From the NCBI RefSeq assembly GCF_032884065.1, contig NC_088863.1, positions 66,872,919 to 66,936,918 on the forward strand: a DNA stretch of 64,000 nucleotides, given 5' to 3'. The notes under the pieces are model-generated. The model saw only the letters and a program-made list of their open reading frames with translations. It searched no databases and was not told the DNA's origin. A program made the translations under genes and the position numbers. The DNA comes from Artemia franciscana (Eukaryota > Arthropoda > Branchiopoda > Anostraca > Artemiidae). Positions 46,340 to 59,313 of the stretch are shown here, one piece after another (positions within the stretch are counted from its first letter, which is position 1; each line of letters starts with the position of its first letter).

Positions 46340-49300
46340 AACAATGAACAAATGGCATAGCTTGCAGCCGTTGTCCTGAGGCCTCGGGGGCGGGGAAGGG
46401 GGGGTGAAAGACATCTCAAAACACATAATTACTGAGCTTTCAACAATGCTTAAAAAACTAATGTCCCAAAACTTTGTTTGGATGTTTGTTATGGAAAAAG
46501 ATGGGCGTGGGGGAGGGGTTCTCTCAACTAACTTTGACTCATAAAAAGGGCACTATAACTTCCAATTTAAAATCATATGAGTTCCATGTAAATTCAATAT
46601 GACCACCAATTCCATAAGATACTTATATGCCCCCATGGCATGGCTTAAAGCCCTTGACCCACGGCTCTGGGGGATATTCCAACCTTGGAGGCATTGTTAT
46701 ATGTTCTTTGGACTATTTTAAACATAATTGTTATCGCACAATTTAAATCACATACATTTGGTGAAAAGAGTGATGGTTGGAGGGGGGGGGGGCTAGTTGA
46801 TCTCCATCACTACTGACCCTTAAAAAGGGAACTAGAACTTCCGATCTCAGCCAAATGAGCCATGTCTAAAGTTTATACCACCATCCTTTCTATACGAACC
46901 TCAAATGCTAAAGGGGCATAACTTACAACCTTCGCCCTTAGGCTCTGGTGGTTTGTATCAAACTCAATGGCTTTGTTATATGATCTTTCGACTACTTTGA
47001 ACAAAAGCCTTGTCTCAAAATGTCAATTGAATGCATCTCGGGAAAACACGACGTGCTTGTGTATGTGGATCGGTTTGTGTTTGATTGTAGCTGCGCTCTG
47101 ATCTCTTTGACTCTTAAAAAGGGCATTGGAACTTCTGATTATCCAACGAGTCCCATCCAAAACTAATACGACAACCTTTTCTATAAGAACCTTATATACC
47201 CAAGGCATAACTTACAACCCTTGCCCTGAGAGCTGTCGGAAGGTCTTCCTCACCGACATAATTTCTGGACCCTTCAACTACGATGAACAAATATGTTATC
47301 TCCATATTTTGATTAGAGAAATTAAGGGAAATGATGAGTGTGTAAGGGGTGGGGATGTTTGCTCTCAAATCACTCTGACTCTTAATAAGAGCACTGTAAC
47401 TTCAAATCAAATGTGCCCCATCTGAAGTTTATACGACCGTCTATTCAATAAAAACTACATATTCCCTCATGGTATAACTTACAGCCCTATCCCCAGGGAG
47501 ATTGTGGGTTGTGTCAATACTAGAGGCATTATCATATGTTTTTTGCACTATTTTCAACAAAAAGGCTCTCATAATTTCAATCTGACGCGCTTAGTGAAAA
47601 GTGGGGTTGTCAGGGGGGGGGGGGGAGCTAAATATCCTCTATCACTTCTGACTCTTAAAAACGATCTAGAAGTTCCAATTTTCAACCAAATGAGTCTCTT
47701 CTAAAGTTAAAGAACCATCCCTTTCATAAAAATCTTAAATGCCCTGCGGCATAAATTAAAACCCTCTCCCCCTGTTCTGGTGGCTTGTATCACCCCCAAA
47801 GCCTTGTTATTTGACCTTCGGACTATTTTGAATAGAATGACTGTATCAAACTTTTTTTATTCGATGTGTTTAGGGAAAAAACGACGTGTTGAGGGGGGAT
47901 AGCTGCCCGCAGATCACTTTGACTTTAAAAAAAGGACTAGAATTTCATATTACAAATCCAATGAGTCCCCTCCGAAGTATATACGACCACCTCTATTCTA
48001 TAAGAACCTTATATGCCCCCTGGGGCATAACTTGGAACCCTTGCCCCGAGAACTGTGGAGACGGGATTGTCTTCCTCAGAGACACAATTCCCGGACTCTT
48101 CGATTACAATCGAATTACAGACACTTACAACCTTATCCCCAGGGCACTGGGGGGTTGTGTCAGCACTAGAGGCATTGTTATTTGTTCTTTGGACAAATTT
48201 CAGCAAAATCGCTATCTTATAATTTTAATCTAATTCGTTTTGCGAAAGGGGTTACTTGAGGGGGGGGGGGGGCTTGCTGCGCTCCATCACTTTTGACTCT
48301 TAAAAGGGGGCTAGAACTTCCCATTTGCAACCCAACGAGCCTCCTCTAAAGGTTATACACCCATCCCTTCCATAAAAACATTGGATGCCCCTGGGGAATA
48401 ACTTAAAACCTTTGCCCCTAGGCTCTGGGGGTTTGTTTCAACCCCAAAAGCCTTATTATATGACATTTAGATTATTTTGAATAAAATAACTATCTCAAAA
48501 TTTCTATTAAATGCATTTTGGGACAATATTACGTGTGTGTGTTTGTGGGATGAGGGGGAGGCTTAGCTGCCCTCTGACCACTTTGATTCCAAAAAATTGC
48601 ACTAGAACTTCTGATTACCGATCCAATGAGCCCCCTCCGAGGTTTATATGACCACTCTTTCTATAAAAACCTTATATACCCCCAGGGCATAACTTACAAC
48701 CCTCGCCCTGAGGGCTGAGGGGAATTTGTCATATTCAAAGGCACAATTTTTCGGACTTTTCAACTACGCTGAAAAATATAGCAATCTAAAAATTTTTGTT
48801 GGAAGTGTTTCAGAAAATGATGGGCGTGGTGGAGGGGGAGGGGTGCATTTACCCTTCGATCACTTTCGACTGATAACAAAGGCAGTAGTACTTTCAAGTT
48901 CCGATCAAATGAGTCCTTTTTGAAGCTTCTACGTACGTGTGTCTGGGAGGGGGGATAGCTGCCCTCCAACCACTTTGACTCTTAAAAATAGCACTAGAGC
49001 TTCTGATTACCAATCCAATGAACCCTGTCCTAAGTTTATATGACCGAGCATTGTATAGGAAACCTTATATGCCCACAGGGCATAACTTACAACCCTTGCC
49101 CTGAAGGCCGTGAGGTTGACATAATCAAAAACATAATTTCCAGACTTTCCAACTACGTTGAACAAAATGGCTATATCAAACTTTTGACTGGAAGTGTTTG
49201 GAGAAATGAAGGGCATGGGGGGAGGGGGCAATCGCCCTCCCATTACATTCAACTATCAAAACTGGCACTAGCCTATCAATTCTAATCGAATGAGCCTTTT

Positions 49301-50100
49301 TTGAAGTTTCTACGACAACGCTTTCCTTAAGAACCTTATATGCCCCCCAGTCAGAAATTGCAACCCTTGTCCTAAGGGCAGTAAGGGGTTGTCATATTCA
49401 AAGATACAATTTCCAAAATTTTCAATTACGTTGAACAAAATGGCTATATCAAAATTCTTATCAGAAGTGCTTTGAGAAATGAAGTGCGTGTAAGGAGGCA
49501 TTCGCCCTCCAATTACTATCAAATATCAAAGGGGACACTAGTATGTTCAATTTACAATCGAATGAGCCCTGGGTATAACTTAAAACCCTTACCCTGAGGG
49601 ATGTGGGGGGGGGGTCATCATCCTGAAAGACATAATTTCCAGACCTTTCAACTACGTTGAACAAAATGGCTATCTCAAAATTTTGATTGGATGTGTTTGG
49701 AGAAAGGGTAGGCGTGGGAGCGGAGTTATTTGCCATTTAATTCCTGTCGACTATTAAAAAGGGCACTAGTGGTTTCAATATCCAATCGAACAATTCCTTT
49801 TTGAAGTTTCTACAACAACGCTTTCTATAAAAACCTTATGATTACCAATACAATGAACCCCCTCTGAGGGAGAGTTGTCATCCTCAAAGACATGATTTCC
49901 GGACCTTTCAACTACGTTGAACAAAACAGTTAACTGGAAATTTTGATTGGATGTGTTTGGGAAAAGGGTGGGCGTGGGAAGGGGGTTAGTTGCCATCCAA
50001 TCACTTTCGACTATTAAAAGGGGCACTAGCCGATTCAATTTCCAATCGAATGAGCACTTTTTAAAGTTTCTACGACAATTCTTTCCATACAAAGTGCCCT
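46340..50100. repeat. Tandem array of an R1-type unit, ~13 copies
   Basis: Units of about 230-390 bp repeat the series GGCATAACTTACAACCCTTG, GTTGTCATCCTCAAAGACAT, CGGACCTTTCAACTACGTTG, AACAAAATGGCTATCTCAAA, a GGGCGTGGGGG-type G-rich run, CACTTTGACTCTTAAAAA and GGCACTAGAACTTC, then CCTTATATGCCCC. The AAAATGGCTATCTC-like block occurs near 46990, 47285, 47553, 47825, 48196, 48479, 48769, 49159, 49433, 49662 and 49920. Units are diverged. Single units of the same kind occur in R1 copies at 10.2 kb and 32.3 kb. No conserved protein is encoded. Confidence 0.85.
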
Positions 50101-51455
50101 GGTCTGAGACAAAAATGTAAAATAATACTTTGTGCCAACATCGTAGGCAGCGCCATTGCGCTGCCTATGATAAGACAAGACAAAATCTGCTTCCACCAAT
50201 TTTTGTACTACCTTCCTAAGAAGTAGCACCCTGAATGGCCTGGGATTTTTTTTTAGATCTTGGCCGTGGTGACATTTAAATAGCACAAGAGACGCAATAC
50301 AGAATGTAGGATGGCTAAATAGTAGTTATTTATGTCAGCCTCAGGCAGTCTAGAACTGCGACAACTTCAGTGTAGTATTTTTTTTTTTACCAATAAAGAA
50401 GAGAGGCAGCGTAAAAACCTTAAAAAAGGCAAAGATTATGTAAAAAAAAAAAGTATTTTAGTATATGAGATTTCATACCCTTCATTTAAGTAATAAAGGT
50501 CTAAAATAAGATTATCATTTGCCCCCTGACCTAACAAAGGTCAACTGATAGACCTCAATACTACGGTTTTCTTTTTTTCTTTTGGCAATTCTAAAACTAT
50601 GATGTTTTTTAAGCACGGACCAATTCTCATCAGGCTTCCCAAGTTAATTTTTATACCGCTATTTTTTTCTCAAATTTGGCACCCGCAAAACTAAAAACGG
50701 CATAAGTAAATTTTGAGGCTTACTTTCTTTTACAAAAATTGAACTCCCAATTCTCCATTTTTTTCAAATATATAATCTTGTGCAGGTTTTCAATAAAACA
50801 ATTCTAACACTCAAATTTAATTTTCACTGAAATTGATAGTTTAACAAGACTGTTTCAAAGAGTTAAATCCATACAATTTTCCCTGAAATTTGATTTCGAA
50901 GAATAAAAAATATATAGGAATCGCATGTTTTAATTAGATAAATACTTTATTACTTACCGAAAAGAAATATGAAAGTGTCGCTTTAAAGTAAACAGATTTT
51001 TTTTTTTAATTTATTTCAACCAATTAAATAATAAACATAACTAGCAACCCTGATGCTTAAAGGTGACTTTTCACCAATAAGGTAAGCTCCTCTTAAACCA
51101 TCAAAATTCCAGACTGAATTTTGATTAAAGAAAAAACAATACGCAGAAATCCAATCAGTGTATGTGGAAGCATAAGGCTGCGTACATACGAACGTATAAG
51201 AGTTGGTGTATAGTTTTCTATGCACTTCAACAAATATGCAGTGCGAAACGTGAACTTAAGCGAACAAGCATCGGTGAAACAAAGGTGGACCAATAGGTGA
51301 ACCAATTGAACAGACACATATAAGGACGTCAAACATGAGCGACGAAATATTTGTAAGGAAGTTATAATGATTTGACACATATAATGACGTTATAAGGATT
51401 TGACACATATAAGGACGTTATATTGATTTTGAGAAGTTAGGAATCAAGAACTTAC
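50101..51455. other. Intron sequence with a hairpin and short repeats
   Basis: It contains a 10-bp perfect hairpin TAGGCAGCGC (50144-50167, loop CATT). Short repeats of a GATTTGACACATATAA.GACG motif lie near 51370-51420. The minus frames at 51016-51380 have no recognisable domain. No gene besides the flanking exon was found. Confidence 0.4.
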
Positions 51456-51642
51456 CATGTGTGTGAACCCTCATTTGACTAGAAGTTAGATCAGTAGAAA
51501 TGGCAAAGAATGGTATCCACAGATCTTCAATTTGGATATCCTCAAAGACATCTTTAATGAGGGCATTGAATGACCGACCAGTGAACATCGACGTAATGGG
51601 ATAGGTTAGGTCAAACAGTTGTCGCCAGATTTGTATCATTTT
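51456..51642 (-). CDS. PNPLA6/sws-like: Neuropathy target esterase, core exon
   Basis: Acceptor CATTACAG ends at 51643 and donor CATG|GTAAGT follows 51456. The 187-bp exon enters in phase 0 and leaves in phase 1. It encodes [19 protein letters not shown], then [20 protein letters not shown], then [17 protein letters not shown]. Vertebrate NTE has [45 protein letters not shown] here. Strong splice sites and full-length similarity make this one of the securest exons. Confidence 0.95.
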
Positions 51643-53956
51643 CTGTAATGACAAATAAAATAGATGCTCAGAAAATAAATTACTAGTTTACCTCATAAAA
51701 ACAGTAACCCAACGTATAACGGCCTATTTCATTTCAAAAATAAATGATGGTCTTTCTGACTTGGTTTTTGTTTCAATTCTTTATTTGTCTCAATGTTTAA
51801 TTTAAAAGGTTAGGTTTACGTTTAACTTTTCTTCTTTCCTTGTTTTGAGTGCTGACGAAAGCTTGGAATGGGAAAAAAAAAATTCGATTTTTTTTCGATT
51901 TCGATTTCTGATAGGGCTAAATCGGGAAACATCTCTTCTTATAGGGTCGGCCAGGTGTGGGGCTAATATCCTGATTATTGGCCTCTTTTGATTTATTTTG
52001 TTTAATAAATTTATTGGATTATTCCCTTATATTTTTACCGTCACCTGACATTTAGCGGTCACTTTAAGACTTGCGAACCCCCTCCGAATCTCTTTTATAC
52101 GCTTGGATTAGGAAAACTCTGAATGCTTTAGTTCATTTTATGCCATTAGGAACACCGGCACCTCTCATGCCTTTCATAGTAGTAACTGAAATCAGTAGAA
52201 ATATGATTCAGCCTATTAACTCAAAATAATTTAACATAAAACCGAACCGTTACATTTCAGTCAGTATTTACCAAGGATTTTAGGTTTGACGAAAAAACAA
52301 CAAAATAAGGTTGCTACTAAAGTTTGCGTATTTCCGAAAGAAAATATTTCATCTTTTTCTTTTAAATCTTTAGTGATTTATCATTCTGTTAATCTCTTTT
52401 TTTCATTTTTAGCTCGGAACAACAATTGAGCATCTTCATGATGTTAAAAAAAAAGTTTTGGCTATGTTTTGAAACTTGTCTACTGGCAAACAAATATTAC
52501 TTTTATTTTTAAATTTTAAACGAGGATTCTATAGACTCAAAAATTTGTTCCTATTTGTTCATCTTACAGCTTACAGCTTTGGTCCCATTTGTTCATCTTA
52601 CAGCTTGCTTTTTACTTGTTATACAATTTACAATACTAAAACAATTACATTTGAATACCCATCACTTTCATCACTTTTCTCGAATATAAACTTTCGACAT
52701 ATTTCTAATAAATCTGTCAAATTTTCTTATAACAATATCTACATAGTCTGTGCGCTTGTTTTTTCCCATTCCTTACCCTCTTTTTGGATTCTTATTTTTT
52801 TTTTTTATTAAACGTGGACTTTTGTGAAGCATAAAATATTCAAAAATAGTCAATTTGAGTATCCTTAGACACCCTTTAACAAGGTAATAGAAGGATCTGC
52901 CAGTCAAGATCGAATTGATGAAATAGGTTAGATAGAAGTTGTCCCAAAATTTGTATCATTCCAAGATAATACATCAAATAAATTTTCACATTCCTACTTT
53001 AACGTGTTTATTTAGTTGTTCACTACAGTAAATACTAACGCAAAAAATCCAAGAATTTGACAAGAAAACGATTTATTAATGAAAATACTTCTCTTAGGAG
53101 AGGTAAGCAGTTAAGAGTCGGTGAAGAAAGTAAAAAGTGGTAATTCCAATGAATACAAATACCATATATGTGACAGCTAAAGGCCATGCAGCATTATTTC
53201 TACTTTTTCAGATGCAGTTAGCAATAGACCCTCGCCCCACCCATTATGACTTTCCTTTTTCCCCTCTGAAAAAAAAGTCGTCTTACGTCTACCGAGGACT
53301 TTTGTTTTATGTTCCCGCACTTAAAGATTAGGTAGCAGACCTAAAAAAAAATTATTGCAAAGAAAATGAGTTGATGAGCAAACGTGCTTTAATGCAGAAC
53401 TGAGAGCAGGGTTACACCCAGTGAGAAAAAAAATCACTAGATTTTATTGACTTTTGTTTCATTTAGTGATTTTCTTCAATAATATAGTAGTTTATGTGCT
53501 GATTTAGTGATTTTTTGTTTAGGCAATAAAAAAATATTATTAGAGAGGCAGCATTGGCTGAGAGCCAAATAGGAACCTGGAAGCTCAACGTAGGATATCA
53601 AAGTCCAGGCCCATGGACCCCTGGTTGAAACCTGATAGGAATTTTTCGTTTATCTTTTCTAGTAAGCTGACAGACTTGTGAGTATCTTTTTTGTTAATGT
53701 TAATATTAATTGAAAACTGCACTCAAATCAAGATACAGAATTACCTCAAAAGCCAAATAATGTAGGATTCAGCAAATGACCTTGAACATGTCATTATTGA
53801 GTACGTTGTGGAGAAAAGGAAGATAAATAAAACATAAGAAATTATTGAGGAATGTACATAACACAGTACATATAATATCTGCCTGATATTATATATAGTA
53901 TCAGTAAATATAATATCTGCCTGAATACATTGTGTTCAGGATATACCCTCAGGATA
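51643..53956. other. Intron sequence, nothing firm
   Basis: AT-rich intron. A 111-codon plus frame at 52476-52811 is hydrophobic and lies in T-rich sequence, so it is probably chance. Near 53540-53640 a GGTTGAAACC B-box-like motif occurs without a convincing A-box. Confidence 0.4.
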
Positions 53957-54255
53957 TATGTTACCGTGAATGTCCAAAATTTGTAAATGTCGACATTCAT
54001 TTGGTGCATCTCCGAAATACTTTTTTTTTCTCCTTGGATTGAGTCAGCGCCGTCAGTAAACTTTTTCAGTTTAATGCAAGGTATGATGATGACAGGTTAG
54101 GTTAGATTAGCTTAGGTGACGTTTCTTACACAAATTCTGACATTTATAACCAAATTTAATCTAACCAAACCTAAGATAATCGAACTTAACTTTAACTTTT
54201 ACCATCATAGCTTGCATAAGACAGAAAAAGCTGATTCGCAAAGCTAGTTGAACCA

Positions 54256-54294
<39 letters not shown>

Positions 54295-54379
54295 GAAAAG
54301 AAAAAAAGAAAAAAGGAATTTCCGACATTCACCGGTAGATGTGGAAATTAACCAGATTTCGGACATTCACGGTAACATA
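53957..54379. mobile_element. MITE with TA target duplication
   Basis: Ends TATGTTACCGTGAATGTCC and GGACATTCACGGTAACATA are perfect inverted repeats over 19 bp. TA flanks both sides (53955-53956 and 54380-54381), as for Tc1/mariner-type insertion. The interior has AGGTTAGGTTAG and its inverse AACCAAACCTAA, and a ~30-bp A run at about 54258-54287. It is non-coding, and a diverged copy is at 25851-26190. Confidence 0.8.
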
Positions 54380-54768
54380 TAGCTGGCTTACTATTTGATT
54401 TTGTGTCAATTTGTGTAACCATCAACATCTATATTTGCGGTGCAAATCCTAACTAACTTTTTTTTCTCTTAAGTCCAAGTCACACACATGCTTAGACAGA
54501 CATCCATGTCTAGATTTAATCATCTTCAACCAGTCATAATTTGCTTCCTCTCCTATAAGGAGTATGGAGTAGACAAAATGATGGAGCTGCACAAGCGTTG
54601 ATGTTTGGCCATGCACACGCGTGAACTAGGCTTAAAATAATAATTGTCACTTATAGAAGATCGACTGATCCAATAGCTTGGAAAAATGAAGCTTAAGCGT
54701 AGAATCATGGAATATTTATTGAAGAAAAAGGGAGAAAAAAGAAAAGAAGAGCAAGTGAAGCTGATTAC

Positions 54769-54965
54769 CATGGCCCATTTTTTTGCAATAGCATGTACGG
54801 TGTCCGAGTTCCTCTCCATACACCATAGCGCTCCAGTAAAAGCTCCAATGCTCACACCACCAACCATATCAATAGGTATTCCCGTGTCTTCAAGAGCTTT
54901 CATAATTCCTACATGAGCGGCCCCTCGCGCACCACCACCTCCAAGAACGAGCCCAATAGATTCTC
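54769..54965 (-). CDS. PNPLA6/sws-like: Neuropathy target esterase, exon with oxyanion loop and catalytic Ser
   Basis: Acceptor TTCTAG ends at 54966 and donor CCATG|GTAATC follows 54769. The 197-bp exon enters in phase 1 and leaves in phase 0, giving 65 whole codons. It encodes [40 protein letters not shown], then [15 protein letters not shown] is the patatin oxyanion-hole loop and GVSIG the G-x-S-x-G nucleophile elbow. This exon identifies the gene: a lysophospholipase/phospholipase B of the ER membrane acting on phosphatidylcholine and lysophosphatidylcholine. It matches PNPLA6/7 (swiss cheese) much better than other patatins. Confidence 0.97.
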
Positions 54966-55195
54966 CTAGAATTAGAAAGCAAAGCAGGATGAGATATGGC
55001 AGGTAAGCATAAAGACCATATAAATGTACTTATTTCTAAATAATATTAATCAACCATCAAAACAAGCAAATGAGAAAATCTTTCCTGGTTACAACATATC
55101 TTCTGAATAGTAAAACAAAATACAAACTGACTAAAGTGTAATTCGGATGGTTTAAAAAACAAAAAGAAAACTTCGAAAATAAAACAGTTCAAAAT
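54966..55195. other. Intron start, nothing recognised
   Basis: AT-rich intron of the esterase gene without visible features. Confidence 0.4.
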
Positions 55196-55199
55196 AGGG

Positions 55200-55460
55200 A
55201 TGAAACCTTTTTATTGGAAGTGAACAGATATAAAATTTAACTGGATATTTCGAACACATATACAGTGTTCATCATCAGCAGTAAAACTAGACATGAATAA
55301 AAATAAACAAAATTTATACCTAATAAACTAATTACATATAGTTTATTGCTCTTATTTTTTTCAATGCAACAGCGGAAGCCAGTCTCTTTGACCTTTTCGG
55401 TTCCGGTTCATTAGATTTATCTGACATCAGCGGAGTGTCATTTTTCACTAACTTACTATA
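55200..55460 (-). repeat. Penelope-type repeat with hammerhead-like core
   Basis: The minus strand contains CTGATGA (55278-55272), one extra base, a 6-bp stem GAACAC/GTGTTC with a 7-base loop, and GAAA (55251-55248). This reproduces the conserved core of hammerhead ribozymes. Such motifs are known in the terminal repeats of Penelope-like retroelements. The surrounding ATTTCGAACA..ATCATCAGCAG sequence looks like a dispersed terminal repeat. Stems I and III were not convincingly found. No protein fragment lies next to it. Confidence 0.45.
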
Positions 55461-58130
55461 CTTTATTTATGATAGTTTATAAATCTATAGTTAATGAGCT
55501 TTTAACAGGTTAAATCTTAAGCTATGACTAAATACCATGTCTATACGCAAACATAGACAAGAAAATAACAAGCCGATTACACTGAGTTTTGATTTTTCCA
55601 TCCTTGCGACATAGAACAGAATATGGTTCGATCGTAACCTCTGGTACGCGTTTAAGAGAAAAGAAGATGATAAAAAACCCATACAACCATTCTTCCCCAT
55701 TGCATTGCCACGATCCCGATGAAATTGTATCAACAATTCAAGGAATCAATTTTTCATGACACTGATAAAGAAGCTTTAGAATATAAATCCATGGACAAAA
55801 AGATACGCACAGCCGCTATTGGCGAAGATACCAAATAATGAAAATAGCCCATTGAAGCCAAGGCTTCATAGATATATGTTTGAGTAGAAACTTGGAAACA
55901 CAACTCCATGTTAAAATTGGGCCAATACAAGGATTTTAGCACATATTAGAGACCAAAAGTGAGGGACTTCTAGTCTAAATAAAAATTCACTAAAAATACC
56001 CCCGCTCCACATAATTCGTCACTTACATAACTCCCGTACATTCAAGCACCATCTAAGGAATGGTCTTAAATGATTAGATATGCATTGTTATCAATAAGTA
56101 CATTAATGACTAAATTTTAACTAACATAAGAAAATAAATATTAAATTGAATTAGACAAGGGTCCCAATGGCCCCAATAGTTTTAAGCGGAACGAGGATCG
56201 CATAACGATAAAAAGGAGGTAAATCATAGGCAGTTAAAAGAAGAGCAGTACGCACATGTATAGGCCGAAGTCTATGCTTGGTAACACAAGGCCTCCGTTC
56301 TATTCAAGCTACCACTAACTTGGTTGATAGGCTTGCAGTCATCCCGTATATTTTAAGTTCGATGAACTTAGTATATATCCGTTAACATATCCATGTCAGA
56401 CTCATGGAGTTCTTAAAAATTACATTGATTGATAAATGCCAATTAAAACGAGAAAAATATAAAATTTAAAACGTTTTGGTGGTAGCCAGTGCCAAACTAA
56501 AAAAAAAAGGAAAGAAATAATGGCAAAAATCCAGAAAATTGCTAAAACGCGTGGCACCTAAAACATAATTTTTTTTTTAGGACAATCATTTATTTTCCGT
56601 GCTCTTTGGGCTGAGCCACTAAACGGTATGAGAGGAGATGTACCAATAAAGCCAGAGAATAACACATTTCTCAGCTTTTCTACACAGAGAAGACCAGCGT
56701 TCTCAATATTTTCTTTTTTGGTAACCTGCTTTCATTTTAGGAAAAATTGTTGCATTTCAAATCAAAGTCCATCTTTCCTTTGTCTGTGATTCTTTCAATC
56801 GACCTATAATGTACTGCTAGAATTTTTGACATTCTTTCTACCTCTCCTCGTCAAAAAAAGATTCAGCAACTAAACACCACAAGTTATCAATGCTCTATGT
56901 GCCATAAATAGATATGGAATGTATTTACCCTGTTTGTTATTTGGAGGCCAAAGGAGTAATATGCCTAGGCAGCACTGAGCAGCAGCTAGGCCTAAGAGGC
57001 CTAGCTGCACCAAGTATACTCGATCCCAAAGGCAGATTTATCGTTTGGTCTTTACCAGTCACGGACTCAGTTTGCTTCTTAATTAAAAGAAGAAAATAAA
57101 TCTCATAGACTATGCTGTTCAAGAGACAAGAAATCTTGTTTATTTGAACAGTAGGACCACAAATCTATAGGAAATCATTATCCCAAATATACTTTGAAAA
57201 TAATCCGTACTTCAGTTTATTAAACCTTATGTTTTATATACTTTATACTTCAATTTGCACAAGTACTTTACACTTTACAAAAGTACCAAGTTTGTAGTCA
57301 CTCCTATGCCCCCATACCAACACACAGAAACTAAATGTTGAACTCAATCCATAATTACAAAGAAAAATAGCTAGTGAAAAAATTATTATCGAGAAAAAAG
57401 TCGACCAAAACATTGTTAAGGAAAAACTATGGTTTAAGAGGCCAATTAATGTTGCTACACTTTTAAAATCAGGATACAAAATACAAGGTAATACTTTAAA
57501 AAAAATCAACACTCACGCAAATAAAATATACTAGTTAAAAATTAAAACCGCTAGTATAAATACAATCTAATTACTCGCCCTTATTCGTGTCATAAACAAT
57601 TCAAACCCCCAAAGAACTCCTCAGAAACAGCAATAAACCGCACAATAATCTTTTGGTTTTCTGTTGTTCTGAAAAAAAAAATCAAGACTAATTAAATTAA
57701 TAGGTTTTTAATTATTAGTTTTTTTAATTATTCAATTATTAATTAAATTAATTAATATATTTGTTTCTACTTCCTCTTTACGCTGTAGGAAACTATATTA
57801 GAATTCCACAGAGCTGTTCTTCTTTAAATTTTTATGAAGTTACGATCAGGATTCTATTATATTTTACTAATACTACTATGAGCTTGCTATAATATTCAAT
57901 CGATTAAGACGACTAACTGGCAAACTCAACCCCTTCAAACTCTATGAGCCTGGCCACATCACAAAGCTCTGTGACAAAATCACACAAGATCAAAAGATTT
58001 AAAGCCATGTTTACAATTTTAGATTTTGCAATGAGGACAAGGACTTTATTCAGATCTCTATTATATGCGTAATTCCAAGCACTCATGTCGCAAAAAAGGA
58101 TAACGATCAAAAATGTGGTGTTTAAAACCA
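55461..58130. other. Intron sequence, nothing firm
   Basis: AT-rich intron. It contains a 12-bp perfect hairpin GCAGCTAGGCCT (56982-57008, loop AAG). Open frames are short and unrecognised. Confidence 0.4.
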
Positions 58131-58139
58131 AACGAAAAA

Positions 58140-58220
58140 ACAAATTAAAAAACAAAGCGAATATTTCGAGAGGACAACCACCTCTCTTCTTCAGCGTGAA
58201 ACAAAGAAATATATTCAAGG
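58140..58220 (-). ncRNA. Second hammerhead-like motif
   Basis: On the minus strand, CTGAAGA (58194-58188) fits the CUGANGA consensus. It is followed by one extra base, a 6-bp stem GAGAGG/CCTCTC with a 7-base loop, then GAAA (58067+100, i.e. 58167-58164). The layout, including the extra base and loop length, is the same as at 55248-55278, though the stem sequence differs. Compensating stem sequence with constant core supports a selected RNA structure. Cleavage competence cannot be judged because stems I and III are not clear. Confidence 0.4.
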
Positions 58221-58734
58221 AGGTGCCGAAGAAAAAACCAATGAAAAACCCAAAAAATAAAGATGAATAAATTCAACAATAGCAAAAAATTGTAATAATT
58301 AAAACCAAATACCTAACAACAATAAAGCGAGTCACTAATCAATATCCGTGATTTGCAAAAATTCAAAAAATTTGCGAACTGCCGTCGACGGGTACTAGCG
58401 AACAACTGATAAATAAAAGAAAACATTCAATCACCCAAGAAAAAACAAACCAGCAACTAAACAAGCCACTCCCCCTTTTTAGGAATTAAAAAATTTATAT
58501 GCAAAAAGTTAGAACTAGTATAAAAAATAAAAACAAAAAAAATCATTTACTGAATGCAGCAAAATTAACAGTTAGTAAATCAAAACTGAACGAAAATTTG
58601 CTAATTGCAGTCGTTTTTCTCAAAATACCTTCGGCTATTATAAAATTAATATTTGCAATAAAAAAACAAAACAAAAAACAATATCTAGGAGGAGCTACTA
58701 TAAATAATGTATAAAAAAAACATGCGTTTTTGTC

Positions 58735-59065
58735 AAACTGAAATTAAAGAGCAGCAATGAAACTTAAAAGGAGCAGAAATTACTCTGTAAATGACAGGGA
58801 GGAGGAATTAAAGAGGAGGCAGCCCCTAAACCATGAAAAATGTTATAACAGTGTTTGAGAGTGTTTCCCCGAAATTCAGATAAACTTTCTGAGGCTCCTG
58901 GCTTTTGATGGGTATCATTAACCCCAAATGAATCTTAATATTTGGAAAAAACATGATGAGCCTTTTGAAATATTAAATTCCTTTTTGTGAGTTGTAGTTA
59001 CTATTGGACCGAGTCACTCCTTACTGACAGTTAGTTACTCCAAAATGTTTAAACTGTTTGAACCG
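58735..59065. repeat. R1, compact diverged copy
   Basis: It starts with an AGCAGCAATGAAACTTAAAA / GGAGCAGAAATTACTC segment like the R1 head, and ends with TTACTATTGGACCGAGTCAC and CTCCTTACTGACAG, like the R1 tail at 32880-32920. The middle units are missing. It lies close to the esterase exon at 59314. Confidence 0.55.
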
Positions 59066-59230
59066 CTCCCAGTACCTAAAACTGGGCCCCAGATGAACGA
59101 AAGCTATAAAAGGAACCGGGTCTCTTTGCTTTGGCTTTTTGAATCGCATTTGCCAAATACTTGAAGACCTACCAGTTCTATTGCCAATAAAGCGTTACTC
59201 TAAAATTTGTTTGATTGGATGTAAATAATT

Positions 59231-59236
<6 letters not shown>

Positions 59237-59296
<60 letters not shown>
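59237..59296. repeat. Poly-A tract, 60 bp
   Basis: A long uninterrupted A run, 18 bp below the donor side of the esterase exon (in its intron on the minus strand, where it reads as T). It may be the tail of an old retroelement. Confidence 0.9.
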
Positions 59297-59301
<5 letters not shown>

Positions 59302-59313
59302 AAATAGTAATAC

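Noticed and set aside
53540..53640. tRNA-derived SINE
   Set aside because: Only a B-box-like GGTTGAAACC is visible; the A-box and target duplication are not convincing.
54686..54916. Plus-strand 76-codon frame at 54.7-54.9 kb
   Set aside because: It is antisense to the well-supported esterase exon.
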